The notes under the pieces: model-generated | What the model saw: the letters and a program-made list of their open reading frames with translations, nothing else | Told to the model about the DNA's origin: nothing | Databases searched by the model: none | From: Haberlea rhodopensis | Taxonomy: Eukaryota > Streptophyta > Magnoliopsida > Lamiales > Gesneriaceae | Assembly (NCBI GenBank): GCA_907163345.1 | Contig: CAJQUN010000009.1 | Coordinates: 806,001 to 870,000 of the forward strand | Direction: 5' to 3' | DNA: 64,000 nt | Shown here: positions 1 through 11,133 of the stretch, in pieces | How positions within the stretch are numbered: the stretch's first letter is position 1 | Layout of the letters: each line of letters starts with the position of its first letter | Translations under genes and position numbers: made by a program

Positions 1-48
1 TAGCATGGTCACTGGCACCGTATGTTGCACGGTGCCAACATTAACTAG
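1..48 (+). mobile_element. Helitron 3' terminus (left-truncated by window)
   Basis: A 9-bp stem, TGGCACCGT (13-21) and ACGGTGCCA (29-37), encloses a 7-nt loop. It is followed by seven bases, then CTAG (45-48) and a T. A short GC-rich hairpin just before CTRR, with T as the next host base, is the known Helitron 3' end. The same stem, the same 7-nt spacing and CTAG|T recur at 41771-41807, so two members of one family are present. The body of this copy lies outside the window. Confidence 0.6.
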
Positions 49-194
49 TAAGTTACATGGTAACAATTTAATCAAAATCTCGATGTTATGCTAATATCTA
101 TATCGTGATCACATAATAATCAATTAATATAGATATATTGTTTTTTTCTAAATGAAAAGAAAAATAATTTGAACATTTTTTTGCAAAAAAATAG

Positions 195-1440
195 TATACA
201 TGTTATTATAATGCACGATAATAAATTATTGCTAAAATAAAAATAAAAATAAAAATAAAAATAAAAACTCAACTTTAGACGTTGATGGTAAAAAAATTAT
301 TAGGTTATCCACTTATCTCAGACTTCGCATTTATATGTCAATTGATCCAACCAAAAAAGATATGACAAATTCCAACATAATATGGTTACTTATGTACATA
401 AATAAATATTTGGTGTATAAATATATGATCAACTAAGGGTAACGATTAATCGGTTGGAATTTACTTGTTTGATACCTTTCTTAAAAGTTGCATACTTGGG
501 ATGACATAATGTAATTTCTTGTTTTTTTTTAAAAAATTGAATACATATCACTTGATGATGTCCAAAAAAAATAACATAAAGCTGCAAAACAAAACTTAAT
601 GTTATTAGAAAAATGATACTAATAATATATATGATATCATCATGCACGAAAATAAATTACTGATAAAATAAAAATAAAAATAAAACTCAACTTTAGACAT
701 TGACAGTAAAATTTTTATTAGGTTATCCACTTATCTCAGACTTAGCATTTATACGCCAATTGATCCAACCAAAAAAGACATGACAAAACAAATTCTCTCC
801 CCCATTGTAGTCGTAAAAGTTGATAAAAAAAAATGACAAATTCCAACATAAAATGGTTACTTATGTACCTAATATTATTATGGCATAGAAATATATGATC
901 AGTTAAGGTTATGTATGGATTGAAGGATTTGAATGAATTTCAAATTCTCCATCCAAATTTATCGTTTATGTTTGGGTAAAAATTTAAATATTGGATTCCA
1001 AATTACCTACTCAAATCCATCGTTTATGTTTGGGTAAAAATTTAAGTGGATATTTCAAATGTCTAATTCTTTTTCAATACATATTCCTTAGCATTTTGGA
1101 AGAATTTAAAATGACAATATACTAAGCCCCTCCTCCGTTTTAGAGATTCTTGCACATTGCTCCCTAACCCTCTGGCAGTCATTTGAAATATATGAATGTT
1201 AAATGATTAGTTTCCAAATCCTTCCATCCAAATCATCCTTCCATCGAAATACAACCTAAGGGAAAATGATCAATTGGAATCTTATTGTTTGATGTCGCCT
1301 TGGTGCAGCTTAATTTTTATTTTTTATTTTTACAAAAATTGAACATGTATCCCAAAAATATCATCTTTATGGATGACATCAAACACAAAGCTGCAAAACA
1401 AAATCTAATGTTTTTAAAATAAGATGATATTTTTCACATG
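195..1440. repeat. Tandem duplication, unit about 440 bp, second copy split by a MITE
   Basis: Copy 1 (about 195-632) and copy 2 (about 633-906 plus 1257-1440) share long blocks in the same order. These include an (AAAAT)n tract, a block beginning CTCAACTTTAGAC, the block TTATCCACTTATCTCAGACTT, one beginning ATTGATCCAACCAAAAAAGA, and a closing AAAGCTGCAAAACAAAA. No gene is recognisable. Copy 2 carries the inserted element at 907-1256 and a further insertion of about 40 bp near 788-830. Confidence 0.75.
907..1256. mobile_element. PIF/Harbinger (Tourist)-like MITE, 350 bp, TSD TAA
   Basis: The ends form imperfect inverted repeats: GGTTATGTATGGATTGAAGG on the left, against GGTTGTATTTCGATGGAAGG read from the right on the other strand. 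TAA flanks both sides (904-906 and 1257-1259). Copy 1 of the surrounding tandem duplication has the uninterrupted site, CAACTAAGGG near 432, which acts as a paralogous empty site. There is no coding capacity. A 3-bp TAA/TTA target duplication is the Harbinger hallmark. Confidence 0.7.
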
Positions 1441-1454
1441 AGACATGATATATA

Positions 1455-2020
1455 TTAGAATAACATCAAATTACAACAGAAATCCAGCCTAAACCACCAG
1501 AAATAATACATCCAAGCAAACAACTGTAAATACATAAGCCCGCAGTGGACAATGACTACAATAACATGAGGCACAACATCAGTAGACAAGCTGGACCATG
1601 AGACGACGTAGACTACCGGATCCAATCCAGGTCGCCTCAAACCATACAGCCGATCAAGTAGGACAAGGGGACTGCCTTCCAAAACTGAAGGTACAAAGAA
1701 AGAAATACAGGAGACGAAAACTGATAAAAGGCAACAAATGTGCATGCTCCCGAATCCAAATCCGACACCAGAAACCAGCGTCCGAAAAACACCACTCAAT
1801 CACGAAACCAAGAGGTCCAATAGGCATGGCCAAAAGTGCTACAGATGGTTTGATGAGAGGAATGAAACGTCACCACAGCAGTGAAACAAAAAACTAAATA
1901 TCCACCCAAAAGAGGCAACAGAGTATTGACACGAACAGAACACCACCACACATTATAGACAACAACGGGAAAAAGGTGATAGTATATGCAGGTGGCTAAA
2001 ACCAAACCATCACGCAAAAC
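1455..2020 (-). repeat. Left copy of a diverged inverted-repeat pair (LINE 3' UTR-like?)
   Basis: Read on the minus strand, this TG-rich sequence aligns by eye with the plus strand of about 3100-3510. Shared anchors include GG-TTCGG-A-CGGGAGC, TCTCCT-TGTATT-CTTTCT, GGTTTGAGGCGACC versus GGTTGAGGGGACC, and a closing TTTGTTG-ATTTTGAT block. Translations on either strand look like no known protein. It may be the 3' part of a retroposon or one arm of a large inverted-repeat element. Confidence 0.35.
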
Positions 2021-2979
2021 AACGTAGCAACTAAGAGGCCTTAAGAAAACACCAAAACAACAATGACCGATACAACTATAAACATAGAGATAGAAAAGAG
2101 CACAAAAGTTGGTGGCAGCTCACGAATAAACATCCGTAAGCAACTAAATGCTCGGGGTTCCCCCCAATTCCCGTGTATTCTACCCCAGTATAGTCATAAC
2201 GAGCGGCAGGGTTGCCATGCCACCACCGCTAGGGAAGGGAAGAAGGACACCAAAGAGGCGTGAACTAGCATCGGGAAGAGGATGGATACAGAGAACTCCA
2301 TCGCCCCCAAATGTCGTCAGTGCACCTAGAACTGGAGAGATACGTCACTGGTATCCCCACACTGTGTCCAACCAGGATCGCAAGCACATTTAGAACAAAA
2401 GCGCGATTATATGAATCAGCGCAAGTACCCTTCCCGAACAGATTACTTTCTTGACACAATACCCTGCAATTGCAGATGCACTAGAGAACCCGAGATCCAG
2501 GGAAGATGTATTTACCAGAGCAGTGTGGAGAGAAGCAACTATGGTCTTCTGCTGGATTTGGGCAGGCCGCTTTCCCTTCTGCCTATGGACATTTGTTTTC
2601 CCATTTGACATTTTCTACTTCTATGGGTTCTGCCGTTGGACCGGACATATTTTTTTTTGAAGGCGGTGGTTGCGCTACAACCCCGCCGCCTGTCATGAGT
2701 TGCTTTTGGTGGAATGCTCGGCATTTGAGAGACTACCGAGCATACTATTGCCCACGAATCTGGTTTCGTGCGCTTTCTCCCCTGTTAATTATAATCTATC
2801 ATATCTACTTTTATTGTATGTTTTAATGTATTGTATTTTGGTGTATTATATCTGGAGATGTCGGCTTTCATGCCTTTTTGTTTCGAACTTACGTTGTTTG
2901 GCTTTATCATGGTTTGAGCTCTAGTTTGTGCGCTTGGGGGGGACACAAATTTTGGCTTTTTGACGATGGTTCTCTTGAG
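2021..2979. other. Spacer between inverted copies; no recognisable gene
   Basis: Several short open frames occur on both strands, none with a recognisable domain. A small hairpin (TGCTCGG/CCGAGCA) sits near 2715-2743. A GC-rich patch lies at 2145-2350. I see no exon structure. Confidence 0.4.
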
Positions 2980-3560
2980 TACTACTGTTGGTGTTCACTC
3001 TTTGGATATACTCTATGGGCCTTTTGATGGTGGCTTAGCTGTGTTCGTGCTTTACAGTCGTTGGAGTTTGGATAGGTTTTGACTACTGGAGTTATGGGTT
3101 TTGTGCCATCTGCAGTGTTTTTTCTTTGGTCGGTTAATGATGAATGTGGAGTTCGGATACGGGAGCTTGTGCGTTTTGTGTCTGTCGTCATTTTGTATCT
3201 CCCGCTTCTCCTCTTGTATCCTTTCTGACATCATGGAAGACAAATCTCTTATTCAACCTTATCGTTACCTGCTTTGGTTGAGGGGACCCGACTGGCTCGG
3301 GTGGTCCCTGATTTCTCTTGACTGCGGTCTAACGTCTATGTTGCTTTGGAACTACACTACAAGGTCTTTTCCTATTAATTTTCTGGTGTTTGTAATAGAA
3401 AAGCTTGGCCCTTCTATCGCTCGTCAATTTACATTTTGTTGCATTTTGATTTTTGGTTTTAGTCGGACCTCCCTTATAAACGTTATTATCTCACTTACTA
3501 TATATTTTGATTTTGCCAAAAAAATAAAAAGGACTGAAAGGGTTCAAAACCAAGAAAAAA
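2980..3560 (+). repeat. Right copy of the inverted-repeat pair, ending in an A-rich tail
   Basis: This plus-strand partner of 1455-2020 ends near 3515-3560 with TTTTGCCAAAAAAATAAAA and a second run of A. That ending resembles the 3' end of plant L1-type LINEs, but no reverse transcriptase is visible in the window. The open frame across 3101-3586 is not recognised as a protein. Confidence 0.35.
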
Positions 3561-3762
3561 AAATGGGTATAATATTCAAAGTATGACGCTAAATAAGTAA
3601 GTATGAAACTTCTCAAAATAAAGGAATTTATCCTTCGATCTACCTCCTTGTTTTTGACGATCCAGATTTTAGGGGCATAATCGGAATAAAATTCATTTTT
3701 TACGCAATATTCAACTTCTTCCTCCCAACGTTGCCGCTCTCCTCTGTCTCCACCTAACCGAA

Positions 3763-5070
3763 ATGACGAAAATACCCTTCCTCCTCCTCGGACTTTTCCT
3801 TATTGTCCTCCTTCCGCCCATTGCCGCCGAGATCAAAACCCTAAAAATTTCCTCCGATTCTCGTCCCATGATTCTCTTCGAGCGATTCGGATTCACCCAC
3901 ACCGGTCAAGCCAACATCTCCGTGCACTCGGTCTCCGTTGATTCCCCCAGCGCGTCCGCCGATCCTTCCCACCTCGGATTCTTCCTCCTTTCTGAAGAAT
4001 CACTTATTCAAGTCCTCATTGAACTACAACAAACCCCTTCTTTCTGCGTCCTTGAATCGAAATACATTACCAACCTCTTCACTTTTCGAGATCTGTCTCC
4101 GCCGCCGCGTTCCTCGTTCGAGCACTCCTATCCGATCACTTCCCCAAATGAGTATTCGCTCTTCTTCGCAAATTGTGCTCCTGATTCTACGGTGTCGATG
4201 GAGGTGCGCACGGAGCTTTATAATCTCGATGGCCACGTAAATGATTATTTATCGGCTGGATTAACTCAGCTGCCCTCGTTATATTTTTGTTTCTCAGTTG
4301 TTTATTTTGCGTTTTCTGGGTTCTGGATTTTTGTATGCCTGAAAAATAAGAAGGTTGTTCATCGGATTCATGCCTTGATGGGGGTATTGGTGATTATCAA
4401 GGCGTTGAATTTGTTGGCTGCGGCGGAGAATAAGCATTATGTGAAGGTTACTGGAACGCCACACGGGTGGGATGTGTTGTTCTACATTTTTCAGTTTATT
4501 AGGGTCATTTTGTTGTTTACAGTGATAATTTTGATTGGTACTGGGTGGTCGTTCTTGAAGCCTTTCTTGCAGGAGAGGGAGAAGAAGGTGTTGATGATTG
4601 TGATCCCATTGCAAGTTTTGGCAAATGTGGCTTCTGTTGTGATCGGGGAAACAGGCCCTTTTATTAAGGATTGGGCTACTTGGAATCAGATTTTTTTGTT
4701 GGTGGATATCATTTGTTGCTGTGCAATTATTTTTCCAATACTATGGTCGATTAGGTCATTGAGGGAGACATCTAAGACTGATGGGAAGGCTGCAAGGAAT
4801 CTGGCAAAATTGACACTTTTTAGGCAGTTTTATATTGTAGTTATCGGGTACCTTTACTTCACGAGGATTGTGGTGTTTGCACTTCGGACTATTGCTGCTT
4901 ACAAGTATCAGTGGGTGGCCAATGCAGCTGAGGAAATCGCCAGTCTTGCATTTTATGCTGTGATCTTTTACATGTTTAGGCCAGTAGAAAAAAATGAGTA
5001 TTTTGTACTTGATGAAGAGGATGAAGAAGCAGCTGAGTTGGCTCTCCGGGATGAAGAATTCGAGCTTTGA
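3763..5070 (+). CDS. GOST/lung-7TM family seven-transmembrane protein (CAND6/7-like)
   Basis: Single-exon gene of 435 residues. Residues 1-22 form a signal peptide. Residues 23-170 are a lumenal or extracellular domain with Cys95 and Cys138 and an N-glycosylation site at Asn51. Seven hydrophobic segments follow near 171-192, 203-221, 236-258, 275-295, 308-328, 353-373 and 385-404. The acidic cytosolic tail (411-435) is rich in Glu and Asp. Order, length and the WSFLKPFLQEREK loop after the third segment fit the plant lung-seven-transmembrane/GOST family, which includes Arabidopsis candidate G-protein-coupled receptors CAND6 and CAND7. Animal members act in Golgi/endosome trafficking or as orphan receptors; the plant role is poorly defined. 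The start is the first in-frame ATG and opens directly on the signal peptide. The frame has no lesion. Gene and protein family are clear; a specific symbol is not claimed. Confidence 0.93.
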   Translation: MTKIPFLLLGLFLIVLLPPIAAEIKTLKISSDSRPMILFERFGFTHTGQANISVHSVSVDSPSASADPSHLGFFLLSEESLIQVLIELQQTPSFCVLESKYITNLFTFRDLSPPPRSSFEHSYPITSPNEYSLFFANCAPDSTVSMEVRTELYNLDGHVNDYLSAGLTQLPSLYFCFSVVYFAFSGFWIFVCLKNKKVVHRIHALMGVLVIIKALNLLAAAENKHYVKVTGTPHGWDVLFYIFQFIRVILLFTVIILIGTGWSFLKPFLQEREKKVLMIVIPLQVLANVASVVIGETGPFIKDWATWNQIFLLVDIICCCAIIFPILWSIRSLRETSKTDGKAARNLAKLTLFRQFYIVVIGYLYFTRIVVFALRTIAAYKYQWVANAAEEIASLAFYAVIFYMFRPVEKNEYFVLDEEDEEAAELALRDEEFEL

Positions 5071-7700
5071 ATTGGAGATTCAAATGGTACTCTTTTTTGT
5101 GTTTACACCAGCGTCACATTTTGAGTTTGTTTAGCCAATCTATAGATGTTAATGTCTTGAAGTTACGATGTGTACCTGTTTCTCTCTCACTTAAATTCTC
5201 CAAGACAAACTCTTACTTTGATCTTATAGTTAACTTTTGGATTGTTGAAATGTTTTGTTGGTCCATTATTGGACGTTGCCCTTCACATCTTTGCTTTATT
5301 TAGAGTCTTTATCTACATGGCTTCTTGATGATAACTTCTTGATGTAATTTCTTTGTTAAAAGAACTAGAATATAGTTGGTAGATATCAAGATTGCACCGA
5401 CACTTCCAAAAATGGCTTGGGACACTGTTTGTCTCTTTTCTGTAGAAATCTTGTCTTTTATCTGGTTGTAATATTTACCATCGGAAACAGATGTTTTATG
5501 TCGTCATAACCACTGTTTTTTTTTTGTTCATAGCGTTTTTTGTTCATAACGTTTTTGTTCATTCTCTTTGTTCGCTTTTTTTATTTAATTATTCCCATCT
5601 ATTTGGTTTGGAAGATCATAAAGTCATATTAGTATTGTTTTCCCAACTGAATTTATTGCAGGAGAATGTACTGAATACGGCATAATGGCTATGCACGTGT
5701 AAAAATGAACAAGTACTGAATACGGCATATTGGCTGTGCCTGATTCATAGTTTCTTCCTCTGTCCTGAAAATCTTCCTAATACCTATTGATGAGCACTTG
5801 GGATATAGTGACTAACACGAGGCTATGAATATTGTCCTTTTTCATAGAAGAGTGGTTGATGGCTACGCTATGTTGAGCCTGCTGTGTGCAGCTGGTACAT
5901 CAAATGTAAAGAGGTAGAAGGATGAAAATAGCAGCTGGTGAGTGGAAACATTATGAGAATTTAGAAGTGATAGCACATCATTGTGTTAGGGTTTCTAGTG
6001 TTCTGAGCTCGAATTCTTTCTTGTCCCCTCCACCCTTCGCTAGACAATGGTTTGGGCCTGAAATGAATTGCCCATTCTAGCCTTAAATATTGCCATAGGT
6101 CTTGGAAAATTTATGAGTTATGTCTTGGAAAATTTACGAGTTATGACCGAAAAATAGAAATTTAAAGTAAAATTGAAGAGTAAAATCTCTGAAGTTAAAA
6201 AACACATGTAACTTTTGTGCTATTTTTAACTGCCTTTTTCATGTCGTATTATCTGTTAAAATTGCCTTGTTGCGCTGTTTCTTTGTCGCAAGTCATGTCC
6301 ATGTGTAAAAGGTAGTTGCATCGTGTAATTGATCCTCCTTGTCTTATCCCAGAGTAACAGTCAATGCCGCGGTTTGAAATTCATTTCATTTCATTTTCAT
6401 TGTCAAGTACCTTTGTCATCTGAATTTCTATTTATCGAGTCGATGACTGCTACTTTGATTCAGAATAAAATTTGACCTTTTTTGAGCTATTCCTTTATTC
6501 GCTATCATAGCTTGAACAGTGAAGATATTCTTCCATGACAAACAATGTAAAATATGTTTTGCTGCCTCATTTCTGAGGAGTTGGTGCAGAAAAAAATCCC
6601 TATGCAGCATATTGTCTCCAAAATATGGGCAGTAATTTTTTTTGTTATTTTCTCTCATAAGCCAGTGTAAAACATTGCAAAAATCTCATGTATGGAACAT
6701 GAGGGTCCATATAGCCGACCCCACTTAGTGGGATAAATGCTGGATTGGTTGATTGATTGAATTTCTTTCCTGAGCCAAAGTCTAATGATAGCTCCTCTTG
6801 GCTGCTGCCTTTTGTGTATGTGTGTGTGCGCGTATGTGTATATATTACCATGCCTTTCCTATTCTAAGCTCATATTTGTTTCTTTGGTAGTTTTTAAAAC
6901 CTGAAATTGTGCTTTAGGTCGGAAATGTTGGATTGCCATGTTATTTTTTTTCATTTGCTAGAAAAACTGATACCAATGGGTTTTTGGCATATGAATTCAG
7001 TCATCCACCTCAGAATGTAACTGTGTTTTTTTATGCATTTGCCGTTAAATCTTGGTGATTTTGATATGTGCTTATTTCACATTACGTGAGCATGGCTTTT
7101 GGTTATCCTTGTTAATGATTGAACAGCTAGATGTACGTCAAATGACACCACGATCCTAAAAGTACGAGTAGAGAAACAATCTTGTCAAGTGTAGGACTGA
7201 TGCATAGTAATGCTATTAACTTTACCTTTAGTTCATCAAGCCTTTGTGACATGCTTTGTTACAAAAAATGCTCTTGTCGTGCCTTTAAATTTTAAAATTT
7301 AAGATGTCACTGGTAGGCTTAGTCGTGTTTGCTTAAGGTTGCAAGAAATATGTGTGCAGGTGAGGAAGGTAGATATTCTACTCATAGGCCATTATGGTTT
7401 TGAATTCTTTTTCGAAGGATTTTGGTTGCTTTACCTTGTCTACTTGGTTACGAAGTTAACAACTTTAAGCCTAGGTTGACAGTTTGAGATGAGTGCCATA
7501 CTGTCATTCATTTCATTAACTTTACGCCCATCTGCTGCATGTTTTTCTGCACTTGCTCGGGACGATTTCGTTCTTTACACATCGTTTGGTGAATGTATAA
7601 GTTAGGCTTCTTCACTCCTACAAAGAACAGAAAATGCTTGAAGAAATCTGGATATTGGTCTTGTTATGAGTCTTGAGAGCAAAGAATACAATACGGTTTG
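5071..7700. other. Downstream intergenic sequence; no gene seen
   Basis: The first few hundred bases are probably 3' UTR of the 7TM gene. The rest is T-rich single-copy-looking sequence with only short open frames. I found no conserved domain, RNA gene or clear repeat. Confidence 0.5.
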
Positions 7701-8770
7701 GGGGATGGCATTCATTTCGAGCTCGACTTTAAGAAAATTCAGTATCCTAGTTCGATAGTATCGAATAAAATATCAATAGAACACACATCACAAATTATTT
7801 TTTTGGTTCTGAGAAAATACATCGACAAATTTGATTCTCGAGGTGTGAGTTTTTGACAGTTTATAGATATAAATTTATCTTTTTTCATAAGTAGTTAAAT
7901 AATATAATTTTTTTAGGAAAAATAAAGATAAATAATTGTTCAAATAAAATTATAATTCGAGAATGAGCACTTTACAAGCACTCGAGCACTAGGGGTGTAA
8001 CGAATTGAAATGAGTAGAATATGAAGTAAATTTTAAGGCTCGAATTCGGCTCGAAATAAGTATATTCGAGCTCGAGCTCGATTTGAAGTTCGAATAGTTT
8101 AAATTTTTTGGTTTGAGTTCGGCTTGAATTAAAGTTCCAGCTCAAGTTCGGCTCGAATTAAAGCTCCAGCTCAAGTTCGGCTCGAAAAATTCGAACATGC
8201 TCGCATATTATTAGAACTATTGCTCGAAAATAAATACTCGAAAGGCTTGAAATGTATTTATTTAATATAAAATTATATAGATTATTAAAATATTAAAGCT
8301 CGTGAGCGGCTCGCGAATTATCGAATAAATAATTTGGGTTCTAGTTCGGCTTGAAAAAAGTTCGAAATGTTCGAGTTCGGCTCTAATTCGATAATTTCAA
8401 ATACGAATCAAATATGTTTCTAGCCGGTTCGACCGGTTCGACAAGTTCACGAACCGACTCGATTCGTTTACACCCATATCGAGCACAAGTATGTAATATT
8501 CTTTTCTTTTCTTGTACATACATTCTTTTCTTTTCTTTTCTTTTTTTCAGCATAAAAAGAAATTATATTAAGTGACAACTTGTACAAGAAAAGTCATCCA
8601 AAGCCAGAAACCAAATTACAACAAAATACAAATTGTACTCGAAGTTGTATTGAAAACATAGTATTCGAATCCAACTCGTTATTGTACTCGAACAACTCGA
8701 CTCGAACTCGTTCAACATTGAGCTCAAATTGAGGATGTTGAGCTTATTCTCACCCTAGTTTTGAGAACGA
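7701..8770. repeat. Region rich in TCGA/GCTCGA motifs hosting a hAT MITE
   Basis: CTCGAA, TTCGAG and GAGCTCG motifs recur throughout. The left edge (GGGGGATGGCATTCATTTCG near 7700) and the right edge (read in reverse, TAGGGTGAGAATAAGCTC, near 8755) are weakly similar. This may be an older hAT-type element into which the element at 7990-8478 was inserted. The outer boundaries are uncertain. Confidence 0.35.
7990..8478. mobile_element. hAT-type MITE, 489 bp, with 8-bp TSD TCGAGCAC
   Basis: The ends are inverted: TAGGGGTGTAACGAA on the left and, read from the right, TATGGGTGTAAACGAATCGA. The octamer TCGAGCAC flanks both sides (7982-7989 and 8479-8486). An 8-bp duplication with a TA-GGGTG terminus is the hAT signature. 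The interior consists of repeated TTCGAG/GCTCGAA motifs with no open frame. Confidence 0.8.
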
Positions 8771-9216
8771 TATTGTCAACTTGGCAAGTCTATCTGTCTA
8801 TGAAAATAGATTTAAGATATTCATCTACTAGATCATAAAATAATGTGCATGCTATAACATTTGAAATAGAAGGTCTACAGCTATATGTAAAAGAATTAGA
8901 GCAGTGGCCCCAAATATGTGATGCAATTAGTGAAGTTAGATATGGCTTTTGGTAGGGGTTTGATTTCATACAAAGTTTGGAGAGTAGCTACTTGCAAGAC
9001 TGGTCCATGGGAGGGTATATCACTTGGATTCTTTGAACATAAAATAATAAATTACAGATTAAAAAAAATTGTAAAAATTAAAAAAAAATGCCATCGCAAT
9101 ATTAGTCAAGAGCAACATTATAACGAGTGGACTTGGGATTTTTGGATAATAGATTAATGATTTCAGTAAAGATAATATGTAGATCACAAACATTTCATTT
9201 GTAAAATATGAGTACT
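8771..9216. other. Short intergenic stretch; nothing recognised
   Basis: AT-rich sequence with no domain-bearing frame and no obvious repeat. Confidence 0.5.
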
Positions 9217-9319
9217 GCTTCCACCACCACTTGGTTGCAGTGACATGATTCTCTCCCCTAGTGTGAGAAGTCTGTGTTCTAGTCCACGATAACACAATTC
9301 TCTCACCCATTTGTAGTTG

Positions 9320-9367
<48 letters not shown>

Positions 9368-9459
9368 CCACCATCACTTAGTTGCAATAACATGATTCTC
9401 TCCCCTAGTTGAGAATGCGTTCTAGTCAACGATTACACAATTCCCTCACCCATTTGTAG

Positions 9460-9525
<66 letters not shown>
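9217..9525. repeat. Tandem duplication (about 140 bp) with a (TA)n tract after each copy
   Basis: Two similar units occur at about 9218-9320 and 9367-9460. Both contain TGATTCTCTCCCCTAG and CTCACCCATTTGTAGTT. Each is followed by a pure TA microsatellite, at 9325-9364 and 9462-9524. Confidence 0.8.
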
Positions 9526-9526
<1 letters not shown>

Positions 9527-9710
9527 GTTTATTCTATAGACTACAATCGCTAATCGATTCAATGATATTTAAACATCAAATAGTACGTTATAATCAATGC
9601 TATTAAACATCAAATAGTATGTTATAATCCCGCTTTTAATCGAAGAGGTGGGGACCCGACGAGTGAGGTTGTACAAGAAGTTCCACTAGCAATTATTTCA
9701 TACTGGTTCT

Positions 9711-10660
9711 TGTTGGGTTTTGGACAAATCTCACTTATGAATTTTGATGAAAATAAAATATGTTCTATGTATTACGTTGTTTTTCGCTAAAGTGTCAACA
9801 TGGTTATTAAAGTCAAACCAGAGTAGTCAAACTAGCAAATTGATCGACAACACTGATCAAAAATTTAAACCATTCCATAATAGCGAAGTTGCTCACCAAA
9901 CTCAGACAAAAATACTACTCCACCAACAGTGGTGTTGAACAAACTTATCTCGCTAAATATAAATAGACCACCCAAGTAACATATAGAGCAAAAAAGTAGA
10001 GATCAACTAAGTGATGATAGCAAGGTACTGGCTAAATTAAACAGTCAAGCTGCAGAAAGCCAACAAATCAATATGATCGTTGGAGAGTCATAAGAAAGTA
10101 CAACAGAAGTTAGAATTATACATGAACTCTTACAACATGCATATTAGTATATCTAATGGATAATCAATGTCAAAGGCTATATATACACTTGAATATTGAA
10201 ATTAAGGAGAGAGATGCCGATCTCACATCTCACACAACTCATTGTAAATATATTGTGAGAAATCGATCCAATGGAAAACTTAGAAGACATAAGCTCAATT
10301 GAGAGCATACCAATATATACGCGCCATCATTGAATAGAAGATTAGATTATGTATAGGATCATATGTGCATTACAACACTCGTTTCATTGTATCCGGTGAG
10401 CTTAAATTGATGAGTGATTTGTATAACTGTCAAACATGTTGTCCGCACAGCTTAAATGCTTAATGATTTGAAGGAACAACAAGGCTACTAGGAGTTTCAG
10501 TGTAGCAGTGCTAGCTGAAATGAGATTGTGCAAATGTTTTATATAATCCAAAGTATTCTAGTGGATCATTCATTCGGTGAAAGAATATGAGACGTAGATG
10601 GATCATATCACCTTCGAACTTTAAGAAACTCTATGGTAAGAATTTCCTATACAAGTATTG
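9711..10660 (+). mobile_element. Probable Copia-type LTR, boundaries approximate
   Basis: It begins TGTTGGGTTTTGG, a common start of plant Copia LTRs. Near 10555-10625 it has the typical downstream LTR text: a GTGGATCATTCATTCGGTGAAAG-like segment, then GAGACGTAGATGGATCATATC and CGAACTTTAAG. No internal genes follow, so it is a solo or truncated LTR. I did not find a matching 5-bp duplication, so the right edge is a guess. Confidence 0.5.
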
Positions 10661-11066
10661 GAACCAGTAGACGAGAGGCCAATTGAGACACCAAAAAAAT
10701 CATGTGTCATATATATTTTATAATCGAATACTAACTAATATATCCCGTCGATTATCAAATAAAATATGTCTATTCCAATAGCGAGACCAATTCACCACTT
10801 AAATGGCTAAGCCTACATTTGTAGTAATTTTTAACCATGGCATTCATTTTTTGGGAAAAACTTGGAATTCACTTTAAGGGTGCATAAATACCTCAAAAAA
10901 TAATAAAGGACATCATCTCTGATAGTTAATATGGCAGCATATGTGAATAAGAACATAGCTGACTACATGCTTTATTTCCAACAGTATAACTTAAAATAAC
11001 AACAAAGTCTGACAATTCATTACAAATCTGAACAGTACTAAACACTGACACTATTATTTCAGCAGT
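10661..11066. other. Intergenic / probable 3' region of the GST gene
   Basis: No gene is seen. The part nearest 11066 would be the 3' UTR of the minus-strand GST. Confidence 0.5.
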
Positions 11067-11133
11067 TTAATTTTCACCCTGCAGATGAAGATGCAAATTA
11101 ACCAATGTGAATATCACAAAATAAACATAAGCA

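Noticed and set aside
3101..3586. 161-residue plus-strand frame before the 7TM gene
   Set aside because: Lies in one arm of the inverted-repeat pair, resembles no protein and ends in an A-rich tail.
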